Below, piece by piece: positions 51,072 through 63,914 of a DNA stretch of 64,000 nt. The notes below the pieces were generated by a model. The model was not told the origin of the DNA and did not search any database. It worked only from the letters and a program-made list of their open reading frames with translations. Source of the DNA: Auanema rhodensis (taxonomy: Eukaryota; Nematoda; Chromadorea; Rhabditida; Rhabditidae); NCBI GenBank assembly GCA_964057225.1, contig CAXKVF010000076.1, positions 310,001-374,000 on the forward strand, given 5' to 3'. Numbering within the stretch: position 1 is the stretch's first letter; every line of letters begins with the position of its first letter. Both the position numbers and the translations under genes were made by a program.

Positions 51072-53710
51072 TACATACCAAGTGCACATCACGTGTACAT
51101 TTAATTAGCATAAATTAAAGTTCACGTAAATTTCAAAGTCATGGTTACCATGCACCAATATCAATAAAAATTTGTTTTTAGACTAATATGGACATGAGGA
51201 ATCTAATTTTGAAAACCGATCTCTTTATCTTTCACGTGAAGCGAGTTACATACCAAGTGCATATCACGTGTACATTTAATTAGCATAAATTAAAGTTCAC
51301 GTAAATTTCAAAGTCATGGTTACCATGCACCAATATCAATAAAAATTTGTTTTTAGACTAATATGGACATGAGGAATCTAATTTTGAAAACCGCATCTCT
51401 TTATCTTTCACGTGAAGCGAGTTACATACCAAGTGCACATCACGTGTACATTTAATTAGCATAAATTAAAGTTCACGTAAATTTCAAAGTCATGGTTACC
51501 ATGCACCAATATCAATAAAAATTCGTTTTTAGACTAATATGGACATGGGGAATCTAATTTTGAAAACCGCATCTCTTTATCTTTCACGTGAAGCGAGTTA
51601 CATACCAAGTGCACATCACGTGTACATTTAATTAGCATAAATTAAAGTTCACGTAAATTTCAAAGTCGTGGTTACCATACACCAATATCAATAAAAATTC
51701 GTTTTTAGACTAATATGGACATGGGGAACCTAACTTTGAAAACCGCATCTCTTTATCTTTCACGTGAAGCGAGTTACATACCAAGTGCACATCACGTGTA
51801 CATTTAATTAGCATAAATTAAAGTTCACGTAAATTTCAAAGTCATGGTTACCATGCACCAATATCAATAAAAATTTGTTTTTAGACTAATATGGACATGA
51901 GGAATCTAATTTTGAAAACCGCATCTCTTTATCTTTCACGTGAAGCGAGTTACATACCAAGTGCACATCACGTGTACATTTAATTAGCATAAATTAAAGT
52001 TCACGTAAATTTCAAAGTCATGGTTACCATGCACCAATATAAATAAAAATTTGTTTTTAGACTAATATGGACATGAGCAATCTAATTTTGAAAACCGCAT
52101 CTCTTTATCTTTCACGTGAAGCGAGTTACATACCAAGTGCACATCACGTGTACATTTAATTAGCATAAATTAAAGTTCACGTAAATTTCAAAGTCATGGT
52201 TACCATGCACCAATATCAATAAAAATTTGTTTTTAGACTAATATGGACATGGGGAATCTAATTTTGAAAACCGCATCTCTTTATCTTTCACGTGAAGCGA
52301 GTTACATACCAAGTGCACATCACGTGTACATTTAATTAGCATAAATTAAAGTTCACGTAAATTTCAAAGTCATGGTTACCATGCACCAATATCAATAAAA
52401 ATTTGTTTTTAGACTAATATGGACATGAGGAATCTAATTTTGAAAACCGCATCTCTTTGTCTTTCACGTGAAGCGAGTTACATACCAAGTGCACATCACG
52501 TGTACATTTAATTAGCATAAATTAAAGTTCACGTAAATTTCAAAGTCATGGTTACCATGCACCAATATCAATAAAAATTTGTTTTTAGACTAATATGGAC
52601 ATGAGGAATCTAATTTTGAAAACCGCATCTCTTTATCTTTCACGTGAAGCGAGTTACATACCAAGTGCACATCACGTGTACATTTAATTAGCATAAATTA
52701 AAGTTCACGTAAATTTCAAAGTCATGGTTACCATGCACCAATATCAATAAAAATTCGTTTTTAGACTAATATGGACATGGGGAATCTAATTTTGAAAACC
52801 GCATCTCTTTATCTTTCACGTGAAGCGAGTTACATACCAAGTGCACATCACGTGTACATTTAATTAGCATAAATTAAAGTTCACGTAAATTTCAAAGTCG
52901 TGGTTACCATACACCAATATCAATAAAAATTCGTTTTTAGACTAATATGGACATGGGGAATCTAACTTTGAAAACCGCATCTCTTTATCTTTCACGTGAA
53001 GCGAGTTACATACCAAGTGCACATCACGTGTACATTTAATTAGCATAAATTAAAGTTCACGTAAATTTCAAAGTCATGGTTACCATGAACCAATATCAAT
53101 AAAAATTTGTTTTTAGACTAATATGGACATGGGGAATCTAATTTTGAAAACCGCATCTCTTTATCTTTCACGTGAAGCGAGTTACATACCAAGTGCACAT
53201 CACGTGTACATTCAATTAGCATAAATTAAAGTTCACGTAAATTTCAAAGTCATGGTTACCATGCACCAATTTCAATAAAAATTTGTTTTTAGACTAATAT
53301 GGACATGAGGAATCTAATTTTGAAAACCGCATCTCTTTATCTTTCACGTGAAGCGAGTTACATACCAAGTGCACATCACGTGTACATTTAATTAGCATAA
53401 ATTAAAGTTCACGTAAATTTCAAAGTCATGGTTACCATGCACCAATATCAATAAAAATTTGTTTTTAGACTAATATGGACATGAGGAATCTAATTTTGAA
53501 AACCGCATCTCTTTATCTTTCACGTGAAGCGAGTTACATACCAAGTGCACATCACGTGTACATTTAATTAGCATAAATTAAAGTTCACGTAAATTTCAAA
53601 GTCATGGTTACCATGCACCAATATCAATAAAAATTTGTTTTTAGACTAATATGGACATGGGGAATCTAATTTTGAAAACCGCATCTCTTTATCTTTCACG
53701 TGAAGCGAGT
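51072..53710. repeat. 15-mer higher-order repeat, full copy 1 (2639 bp)
   Basis: The first monomer, 51072-51246, is 175 bp because base C148 is missing (accgatctc near 51218). It is followed by gcatatcacg (T16), C102, G70/ccatacacc/C102/gaacctaac, A126, atataaata with A126/C128, consensus-like, A126 with ctttgtc, A126, C102, G70/ccatacacc/C102/C136, aacc, C31 with atttcaata, A126 and consensus-like. The missing base recurs in the first unit of every later copy, so it is an inherited variant rather than a read error. Confidence 0.9.
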
Positions 53711-54941
53711 TACATACCAAGTGCACATCACGTGTACATTTAATTAGCATAAATTAAAGTTCACGTAAATTTCAAAGTCATGGTTATCATGCACCAATAT
53801 CAATAAAAATTTGTTTTTAGACTAATATGGACATGAGGAATCTAATTTTGAAAACCGATCTCTTTATCTTTCACGTGAAGCGAGTTACATACCAAGTGCA
53901 TATCACGTGTACATTTAATTAGCATAAATTAAAGTTCACGTAAATTTCAAAGTCATGGTTACCATGCACCAATATCAATAAAAATTTGTTTTTAGACTAA
54001 TATGGACATGAGGAATCTAATTTTGAAAACCGCATCTCTTTATCTTTCACGTGAAGCGAGTTACATACCAAGTGCACATCACGTGTACATTTAATTAGCA
54101 TAAATTAAAGTTCACGTAAATTTCAAAGTCATGGTTACCATGCACCAATATCAATAAAAATTCGTTTTTAGACTAATATGGACATGGGGAATCTAATTTT
54201 GAAAACCGCATCTCTTTATCTTTCACGTGAAGCGAGTTACATACCAAGTGCACATCACGTGTACATTTAATTAGCATAAATTAAAGTTCACGTAAATTTC
54301 AAAGTCGTGGTTACCATACACCAATATCAATAAAAATTCGTTTTTAGACTAATATGGACATGGGGAACCTAACTTTGAAAACCGCATCTCTTTATCTTTC
54401 ACGTGAAGCGAGTTACATACCAAGTGCACATCACGTGTACATTTAATTAGCATAAATTAAAGTTCACGTAAATTTCAAAGTCATGGTTACCATGCACCAA
54501 TATCAATAAAAATTTGTTTTTAGACTAATATGGACATGAGGAATCTAATTTTGAAAACCGCATCTCTTTATCTTTCACGTGAAACGAGTTACATACCAAG
54601 TGCACATCACGTGTACATTTAATTAGCATAAATTAAAGTTCACGTAAATTTCAAAGTCATGGTTACCATGCACCAATATAAATAAAAATTTGTTTTTAGA
54701 CTAATATGGACATGAGCAATCTAATTTTGAAAACCGCATCTCTTTATCTTTCACGTGAAGCGAGTTACATACCAAGTGCACATCACGTGTACATTTAATT
54801 AGCATAAATTAAAGTTCACGTAAATTTCAAAGTCATGGTTACCATGCACCAATATCAATAAAAATTCGTTTTTAGACTAATATGGACATGGGGAATCTAA
54901 TTTTGAAAACCGCATCTCTTTATCTTTCACGTGAAGCGAGT
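53711..54941. repeat. 15-mer family, truncated copy 2 (7 units, 1231 bp)
   Basis: The first six units follow the 15-mer order, with private changes ggttatcatg near 53785 and gaaacgag near 54581. After the atataaata unit at 54590 it jumps to a C102 unit and then into the hybrid unit that opens the next copy. Eight monomers of the 15-mer are missing. Since gaaacgag also occurs in copy 4 (near 58451), copies 2 and 4 share a more recent ancestor there than copies 1 and 3. Confidence 0.87.
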
Positions 54942-57580
54942 TACATACCAAGTGCACATCACGTGTACATTTAATTAGCATAAATTAAAGTTCACGTAAA
55001 TTTCAAAGTCGTGGTTACCATACACCAATATCAATAAAAATTCGTTTTTAGACTAATATGGACATGAGGAATCTAATTTTGAAAACCGATCTCTTTATCT
55101 TTCACGTGAAGCGAGTTACATACCAAGTGCATATCACGTGTACATTTAATTAGCATAAATTAAAGTTCACGTAAATTTCAAAGTCATGGTTACCATGCAC
55201 CAATATCAATAAAAATTTGTTTTTAGACTAATATGGACATGAGGAATCTAATTTTGAAAACCGCATCTCTTTATCTTTCACGTGAAGCGAGTTACATACC
55301 AAGTGCACATCACGTGTACATTTAATTAGCATAAATTAAAGTTCACGTAAATTTCAAAGTCATGGTTACCATGCACCAATATCAATAAAAATTCGTTTTT
55401 AGACTAATATGGACATGGGGAATCTAATTTTGAAAACCGCATCTCTTTATCTTTCACGTGAAGCGAGTTACATACCAAGTGCACATCACGTGTACATTTA
55501 ATTAGCATAAATTAAAGTTCACGTAAATTTCAAAGTCGTGGTTACCATACACCAATATCAATAAAAATTCGTTTTTAGACTAATATGGACATGGGGAACC
55601 TAACTTTGAAAACCGCATCTCTTTATCTTTCACGTGAAGCGAGTTACATACCAAGTGCACATCACGTGTACATTTAATTAGCATAAATTAAAGTTCACGT
55701 AAATTTCAAAGTCATGGTTACCATGCACCAATATCAATAAAAATTTGTTTTTAGACTAATATGGACATGAGGAATCTAATTTTGAAAACCGCATCTCTTT
55801 ATCTTTCACGTGAAGCGAGTTACATACCAAGTGCACATCACGTGTACATTTAATTAGCATAAATTAAAGTTCACGTAAATTTCAAAGTCATGGTTACCAT
55901 GCACCAATATAAATAAAAATTTGTTTTTAGACTAATATGGACATGAGCAATCTAATTTTGAAAACCGCATCTCTTTATCTTTCACGTGAAGCGAGTTACA
56001 TACCAAGTGCACATCACGTGTACATTTAATTAGCATAAATTAAAGTTCACGTAAATTTCAAAGTCATGGTTACCATGCACCAATATCAATAAAAATTTGT
56101 TTTTAGACTAATATGGACATGGGGAATCTAATTTTGAAAACCGCATCTCTTTATCTTTCACGTGAAGCGAGTTACATACCAAGTGCACATCACGTGTACA
56201 TTTAATTAGCATAAATTAAAGTTCACGTAAATTTCAAAGTCATGGTTACCATGCACCAATATCAATAAAAATTTGTTTTTAGACTAATATGGACATGAGG
56301 AACCTAATTTTGAAAACCGCATCTCTTTGTCTTTCACGTGAAGCGAGTTACATACCAAGTGCACATCACGTGTACATTTAATTAGCATAAATTAAAGTTC
56401 ACGTAAATTTCAAAGTCATGGTTACCATGCACCAATATCAATAAAAATTTGTTTTTAGACTAATATGGACATGAGGAATCTAATTTTGAAAACCGCATCT
56501 CTTTATCTTTCACGTGAAGCGAGTTACATACCAAGTGCACATCACGTGTACATTTAATTAGCATAAATTAAAGTTCACGTAAATTTCAAAGTCATGGTTA
56601 CCATGCACCAATATCAATAAAAATTCGTTTTTAGACTAATATGGACATGGGGAATCTAATTTTGAAAACCGCATCTCTTTATCTTTCACGTGAAGCGAGT
56701 TACATACCAAGTGCACATCACGTGTACATTTAATTAGCATAAATTAAAGTTCACGTAAATTTCAAAGTCGTGGTTACCATACACCAATATCAATAAAAAT
56801 TCGTTTTTAGACTAATATGGACATGGGGAATCTAACTTTGAAAACCGCATCTCTTTATCTTTCACGTGAAGCGAGTTACATACCAAGTGCACATCACGTG
56901 TACATTTAATTAGCATAAATTAAAGTTCACGTAAATTTCAAAGTCATGGTTACCATGAACCAATATCAATAAAAATTTGTTTTTAGACTAATATGGACAT
57001 GGGGAATCTAATTTTGAAAACCGCATCTCTTTATCTTTCACGTGAAGCGAGTTACATACCAAGTGCACATCACGTGTACATTCAATTAGCATAAATTAAA
57101 GTTCACGTAAATTTCAAAGTCATGGTTACCATGCACCAATTTCAATAAAAATTTGTTTTTAGACTAATATGGACATGAGGAATCTAATTTTGAAAACCGC
57201 ATCTCTTTATCTTTCACGTGAAGCGAGTTACATACCAAGTGCACATCACGTGTACATTTAATTAGCATAAATTAAAGTTCACGTAAATTTCAAAGTCATG
57301 GTTACCATGCACCAATATCAATAAAAATTTGTTTTTAGACTAATATGGACATGAGGAATCTAATTTTGAAAACCGCATCTCTTTATCTTTCACGTGAAGC
57401 GAGTTACATACCAAGTGCACATCACGTGTACATTTAATTAGCATAAATTAAAGTTCACGTAAATTTCAAAGTCATGGTTACCATGCACCAATATCAATAA
57501 AAATTTGTTTTTAGACTAATATGGACATGGGGAATCTAATTTTGAAAACCGCATCTCTTTATCTTTCACGTGAAGCGAGT
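54942..57580. repeat. 15-mer family, full copy 3 (2639 bp) opening with a hybrid monomer
   Basis: The opening monomer, 54942-55116, has G70, ccatacacc and C102 in its left part, typical of unit 11 of the HOR. Its right part has A126, T136 and the C148 deletion, typical of unit 1. The switch lies between 55044 and 55066. The remaining 14 units follow copy 1, with one private gaacctaatt change near 56301. Confidence 0.88.
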
Positions 57581-59867
57581 TACATACCAAGTGCACATCA
57601 CGTGTACATTTAATTAGCATAAATTAAAGTTCACGTAAATTTCAAAGTCATGGTTACCATGCACCAATATCAATAAAAATTTGTTTTTAGACTAATATGG
57701 ACATGAGGAATCTAATTTTGAAAACCGATCTCTTTATCTTTCACGTGAAGCGAGTTACATACCAAGTGCATATCACGTGTACATTTAATTAGCATAAATT
57801 AAAGTTCACGTAAATTTCAAAGTCATGGTTACCATGCACCAATATCAATAAAAATTTGTTTTTAGACTAATATGGACATGAGGAATCTAATTTTGAAAAC
57901 CGCATCTCTTTATCTTTCACGTGAAGCGAGTTACATACCAAGTGCACATCACGTGTACATTTAATTAGCATAAATTAAAGTTCACGTAAATTTCAAAGTC
58001 ATGGTTACCATGCACCAATATCAATAAAAATTCGTTTTTAGACTAATATGGACATGGGGAATCTAATTTTGAAAACCGCATCTCTTTATCTTTCACGTGA
58101 AGCGAGTTACATACCAAGTGCACATCACGTGTACATTTAATTAGCATAAATTAAAGTTCACGTAAATTTCAAAGTCGTGGTTACCATACACCAATATCAA
58201 TAAAAATTCGTTTTTAGACTAATATGGACATGGGGAACCTAACTTTGAAAACCGCATCTCTTTATCTTTCACGTGAAGCGAGTTACATACCAAGTGCACA
58301 TCACGTGTACATTTAATTAGCATAAATTAAAGTTCACGTAAATTTCAAAGTCATGGTTACCATGCACCAATATCAATAAAAATTTGTTTTTAGACTAATA
58401 TGGACATGAGGAATCTAATTTTGAAAACCGCATCTCTTTATCTTTCACGTGAAACGAGTTACATACCAAGTGCACATCACGTGTACATTTAATTAGCATA
58501 AATTAAAGTTCACGTAAATTTCAAAGTCATGGTTACCATGCACCAATATAAATAAAAATTTGTTTTTAGACTAATATGGACATGAGCAATCTAATTTTGA
58601 AAACCGCATCTCTTTATCTTTCACGTGAAGCGAGTTACATACCAAGTGCACATCACGTGTACATTTAATTAGCATAAATTAAAGTTCACGTAAATTTCAA
58701 AGTCATGGTTACCATGCACCAATATCAATAAAAATTTGTTTTTAGACTAATATGGACATGGGGAATCTAATTTTGAAAACCGCATCTCTTTATCTTTCAC
58801 GTGAAGCGAGTTACATACCAAGTGCACATCACGTGTACATTTAATTAGCATAAATTAAAGTTCACGTAAATTTCAAAGTCATGGTTACCATGCACCAATA
58901 TCAATAAAAATTTGTTTTTAGACTAATATGGACATGAGGAATCTAATTTTGAAAACCGCATCTCTTTGTCTTTCACGTGAAGCGAGTTACATACCAAGTG
59001 CACATCACGTGTACATTTAATTAGCATAAATTAAAGTTCACGTAAATTTCAAAGTCATGGTTACCATGCACCAATATCAATAAAAATTTGTTTTTAGACT
59101 AATATGGACATGAGGAATCTAATTTTGAAAACCGCATCTCTTTATCTTTCACGTGAAGCGAGTTACATACCAAGTGCACATCACGTGTACATTTAATTAG
59201 CATAAATTAAAGTTCACGTAAATTTCAAAGTCATGGTTACCATGCACCAATATCAATAAAAATTCGTTTTTAGACTAATATGGACATGGGGAATCTAATT
59301 TTGAAAACCGCATCTCTTTATCTTTCACGTGAAGCGAGTTACATACCAAGTGCACATCACGTGTACATTTAATTAGCATAAATTAAAGTTCACGTAAATT
59401 TCAAAGTCGTGGTTACCATACACCAATATCAATAAAAATTCGTTTTTAGACTAATATGGACATGGGGAATCTAACTTTGAAAACCGCATCTCTTTATCTT
59501 TCACGTGAAGCGAGTTACATACCAAGTGCACATCACGTGTACATTTAATTAGCATAAATTAAAGTTCACGTAAATTTCAAAGTCATGGTTACCATGAACC
59601 AATATCAATAAAAATTTGTTTTTAGACTAATATGGACATGGGGAATCTAATTTTGAAAACCGCATCTCTTTATCTTTCACGTGAAGCGAGTTACATACCA
59701 AGTGCACATCACGTGTACATTCAATTAGCATAAATTAAAGTTCACGTAAATTTCAAAGTCATGGTTACCATGCACCAATATCAATAAAAATTTGTTTTTA
59801 GACTAATATGGACATGGGGAATCTAATTTTGAAAACCGCATCTCTTTATCTTTCACGTGAAGCGAGT
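57581..59867. repeat. 15-mer family, 13-unit copy 4 (2287 bp)
   Basis: Twelve units follow the 15-mer order, including gcatatcacg near 57767, gaaacgag near 58451, atataaata near 58546 and ctttgtc near 58966. The thirteenth, at 59692, has C31 like unit 13 but ordinary caatatcaat and gacatgggg like unit 15. It thus appears to be a fusion of units 13 and 15, with the intervening stretch lost. Confidence 0.86.
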
Positions 59868-62800
59868 TACATACCAAGTGCACATCACGTGTACATTTAA
59901 TTAGCATAAATTAAAGTTCACGTAAATTTCAAAGTCATGGTTACCATGCACCAATATCAATAAAAATTTGTTTTTAGACTAATATGGACATGAGGAATCT
60001 AATTTTGAAAACCGATCTCTTTATCTTTCACGTGAAGCGAGTTACATACCAAGTGCATATCACGTGTACATTTAATTAGCATAAATTAAAGTTCACGTAA
60101 ATTTCAAAGTCATGGTTACCATGCACCAATATCAATAAAAATTTGTTTTTAGACTAATATGGACATGGGGAATCAAATTTTGAAAACCGCATCTCTTTAT
60201 CTTTCACGTGAAGCGAGTTACATACCAAGTGCACATCACGTGTACATTTAATTAGCATAAATTAAAGTTCACGTAAATTTCAAAGTCATGGTTACCATGA
60301 ACCAATATCAATAAACATTTGTTTTTTGACTAATATGGACATGGGGAATCTAATTTTGAAAACCGCATCTCTTTATCTTTCATGTGAAGCGAGTTACATA
60401 CCAAGTGCACATCACGTGTACATTTAATTAGCATAAATTAAAGTTCACGTAAAATTCAAAGTCATGGTTACCATGCACCAATATCAATAAAAATTTGTTT
60501 TTAGACTAATATGGACATGAGGAATCTAATTTTGAAAACCGCATCTCTTTATCTTTCACGTGAAGCGAGTTACATACCAAGTGCACATCACGTGTACATT
60601 TAATTAGCATAAATTAAAGTTCACGTAAATTTCAAAGTCATGGTTACCATGCACCAATATCAATAAAAATTTGTTTTTAGACTAATATGGACATGGGGAA
60701 TCTAATTTTGAAAACCGCATCTCTTTATCTTTCACGTGAAGCGAGTTACATACCAAGTGCACATCACGTGTACATTTAATTAGCATAAATTAAAGTTCAC
60801 GTAAATTTCAAAGTCATGGTTACCATGCACCAATATCAATAAAAATTCGTTTTTAGACTAATATGGACATGGGGAATCTAATTTTGAAAACCGCATCTCT
60901 TTATCTTTCACGTGAAGCGAGTTACATACCAAGTGCACATCACGTGTACATTTAATTAGCATAAATTAAAGTTCACGTAAATTTCAAAGTCATGGTTACC
61001 ATGCACCAATATCAATAAAAATTTGTTTTTAGACTAATATGGACATGGGGAATCTAATTTTGAAAACCGCATCTCTTTATCTTTCACGTGAAGCGAGTTA
61101 CATACCAAGTGCACATCACGTGTACATTTAATTAGCATAAATTAAAGTTCACGTAAATTTCAAAGTCATGGTTACCATGCACCAATATCAATAAAAATTC
61201 GTTTTTAGACTAATATGGACATGGGGAATCTAATTTTGAAAACCGCATCTCTTTATCTTTCACGTGAAGCGAGTTACATACCAAGTGCACATCACGTGTA
61301 CATTTAATTAGCATAAATTAAAGTTCACGTAAATTTCAAAGTCGTGGTTACCATACACCAATATCAATAAAAATTCGTTTTTAGACTAATATGGACATGG
61401 GGAACCTAACTTTGAAAACCGCATCTCTTTATCTTTCACGTGAAGCGAGTTACATACCAAGTGCACATCACGTGTACATTTAATTAGCATAAATTAAAGT
61501 TCACGTAAATTTCAAAGTCATGGTTACCATGCACCAATATCAATAAAAATTTGTTTTTAGACTAATATGGACATGAGGAATCTAATTTTGAAAACCGCAT
61601 CTCTTTATCTTTCGCGTGAAGCGAGTTACATACCAAGTGCACATCACGTGTACATTTAATTAGCATAAATTAAAGTTCACGTAAATTTCAAAGTCATGGT
61701 TACCATGCACCAATATAAATAAAAATTTGTTTTTAGACTAATATGGACATGAGCAATCTAATTTTGAGAACCGCATCTCTTTATCTTTCACGTGAAGCGA
61801 GTTACATACCAAGTGCACATCACGTGTACATTTAATTAGCATAAATTAAAGTTCACGTAAATTTCAAAGTCATGGTTACCATGCACCAATATCAATAAAA
61901 ATTTGTTTTTAGACTAATATGGACATGGGGAATCTAATTTTGAAAACCGCATCTCTTTATCTTTCACGTGAAGCGAGTTACATACCAAGTGCACATCACG
62001 TGTACATTTAATTAGCATAAATTAAAGTTCACGTAAATTTCAAAGTCATGGTTACCATGCACCAATATCAATAAAAATTTGTTTTTAGACTAATATGGAC
62101 ATGAGGAATCTAATTTTGAAAACCGCATCTCTTTGTCTTTCACGTGAAGCGAGTTACATACCAAGTGCACATCACGTGTACATTTAATTAGCATAAATTA
62201 AAGTTCACGTAAATTTCAAAGTCATGGTTACCATGCACCAATATCAATAAAAATTCGTTTTTAGACTAATATGGACATGGGGAATCTAATTTTGAAAACC
62301 GCATCTCTTTATCTTTCACGTGAAGCGAGTTACATACCAAGTGCACATCACGTGTACATTTAATTAGCATAAATTAAAGTTCACGTAAATTTCAAAGTCG
62401 TGGTTACCATACACCAATATCAATAAAAATTCGTTTTTAGACTAATATGGACATGGGGAATCTAACTTTGAAAACCGCATCTCTTTATCTTTCACGTGAA
62501 GCGAGTTACATACCAAGTGCACATCACGTGTACATTTAATTAGCATAAATTAAAGTTCACGTAAATTTCAAAGTCATGGTTACCATGCACCAATATCAAT
62601 AAAAATTTGTTTTTAGACTAATATGGACATGAGGAATCTAATTTTGAAAACCGCATCTCTTTATCTTTCACGTGAAGCGAGTTACATACCAAGTGCACAT
62701 CACGTGTACATTTAATTAGCATAAATTAAAGTTCACGTAAATTTCAAAGTCATGGTTACCATGCACCAATATAAATAAAAATTTGTTTTTAGACTAATAT

Positions 62801-63210
62801 GGACATGAGCAATCTAATTTTGAGAACCGCATCTCTTTATCTTTCACGTGAAGCGAGTTACATTACAAGTGCACATCACGTGTACATTTAATTAGCATAA
62901 ATTAAAGTTCACGTAAATTTCAAAGTCATGGTTACCATGCACCAATATCAATAAAAATTTGTTTTTAGACTAATATGGACATGGGGAATCTAATTTTGAA
63001 AACCGCATCTCTTTATCTTTCACGTGAAGCGAGTTACATACCAAGTGCACATCACGTGTACATTTAATTAGCATAAATTAAAGTTCACGTAAATTTCAAA
63101 GTCATGGTTACCATGAACCAATATCAATAAAAATTTGTTTTTAGACTAATATGGACATGAGGAATCTAATTTTGAAAACCGCATCTCTTTATCTTTCACG
63201 TGAAGCGAGT
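59868..63210. repeat. 18-19-unit segment derived from the 15-mer family
   Basis: It opens with the C148-deleted 175-bp unit (59868-60042) and a gcatatcacg unit that also has gaatcaaatt. An aacc unit with aaacattt and ttttttgac follows near 60313, then an A60/A126 unit. Later units reuse the 15-mer order (C102; G70/ccatacacc/gaacctaac; A126; atataaata with C128 and G142; ctttgtc). The atataaata/C128/G142 unit occurs twice, near 61713 and 62769, 1056 bp (six monomers) apart. It is followed by a cattacaag unit near 62861. Confidence 0.8.
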
Positions 63211-63914
63211 TACATACCAAGTGCACATCACGTGTACATTTAATTAGCATAAATTAAAGTTCACGTAAATTTCAAAGTCATGGTTACCATGCACCAATAT
63301 CAATAAAAATTTGTTTTTAGACTAATATGGACATGTGGAATCAAATTTTGAAAACCGCATCTCTTTATCTTTCACGTGAAGCGAGTTACATACCAAGTGC
63401 ACATCACGTGTACATTTAATTAGCATAAATTAAAGTTCACGTAAATTTCAAAGTCATGGTTACCATGAACCAATATCAATAAACATTTGTTTTTTGACTA
63501 ATATGGACATGGGGAATCTAATTTTGAAAACCGCATCTCTTTATCTTTCATGTGAAGCGAGTTACATACCAAGTGCACATCACGTGTACATTTAATTAGC
63601 ATAAATTAAAGTTCACGTAAAATTCAAAGTCATGGTTACCATGCACCAATATCAATAAAAATTTGTTTTTAGACTAATATGGACATGAGGAATCTAATTT
63701 TGAAAACCGCATCTCTTTATCTTTCACGTGAAGCGAGTTACATACCAAGTGCACATCACGTGTACATTTAATTAGCATAAATTAAAGTTCACGTAAATTT
63801 CAAAGTCATGGTTACCATGCACCAATATCAATAAAAATTTGTTTTTAGACTAATATGGACATGGGGAATCTAATTTTGAAAACCGCATCTCTTTATCTTT
63901 CACGTGAAGCGAGT
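63211..63914. repeat. Start of a second 18-unit cycle
   Basis: Four units repeat those from 60043 at an offset of 3168 bp (18 monomers): gaatcaaatt near 63340, aaacattt with ttttttgac at 63481, ttcatgtgaag near 63548, and A60/A126 near 63620. The first also has a private gacatgtgg. It lacks T16, so the match begins within or just after the left part of that unit. Confidence 0.85.

Noticed and set aside
51211-51225. C148 deletion regarded as a sequencing error
   Set aside because: It occurs five times, always in the same HOR unit and followed by the same T16 neighbour, so it is inherited. The isolated indels at 8.5-9.2 kb do not behave this way.
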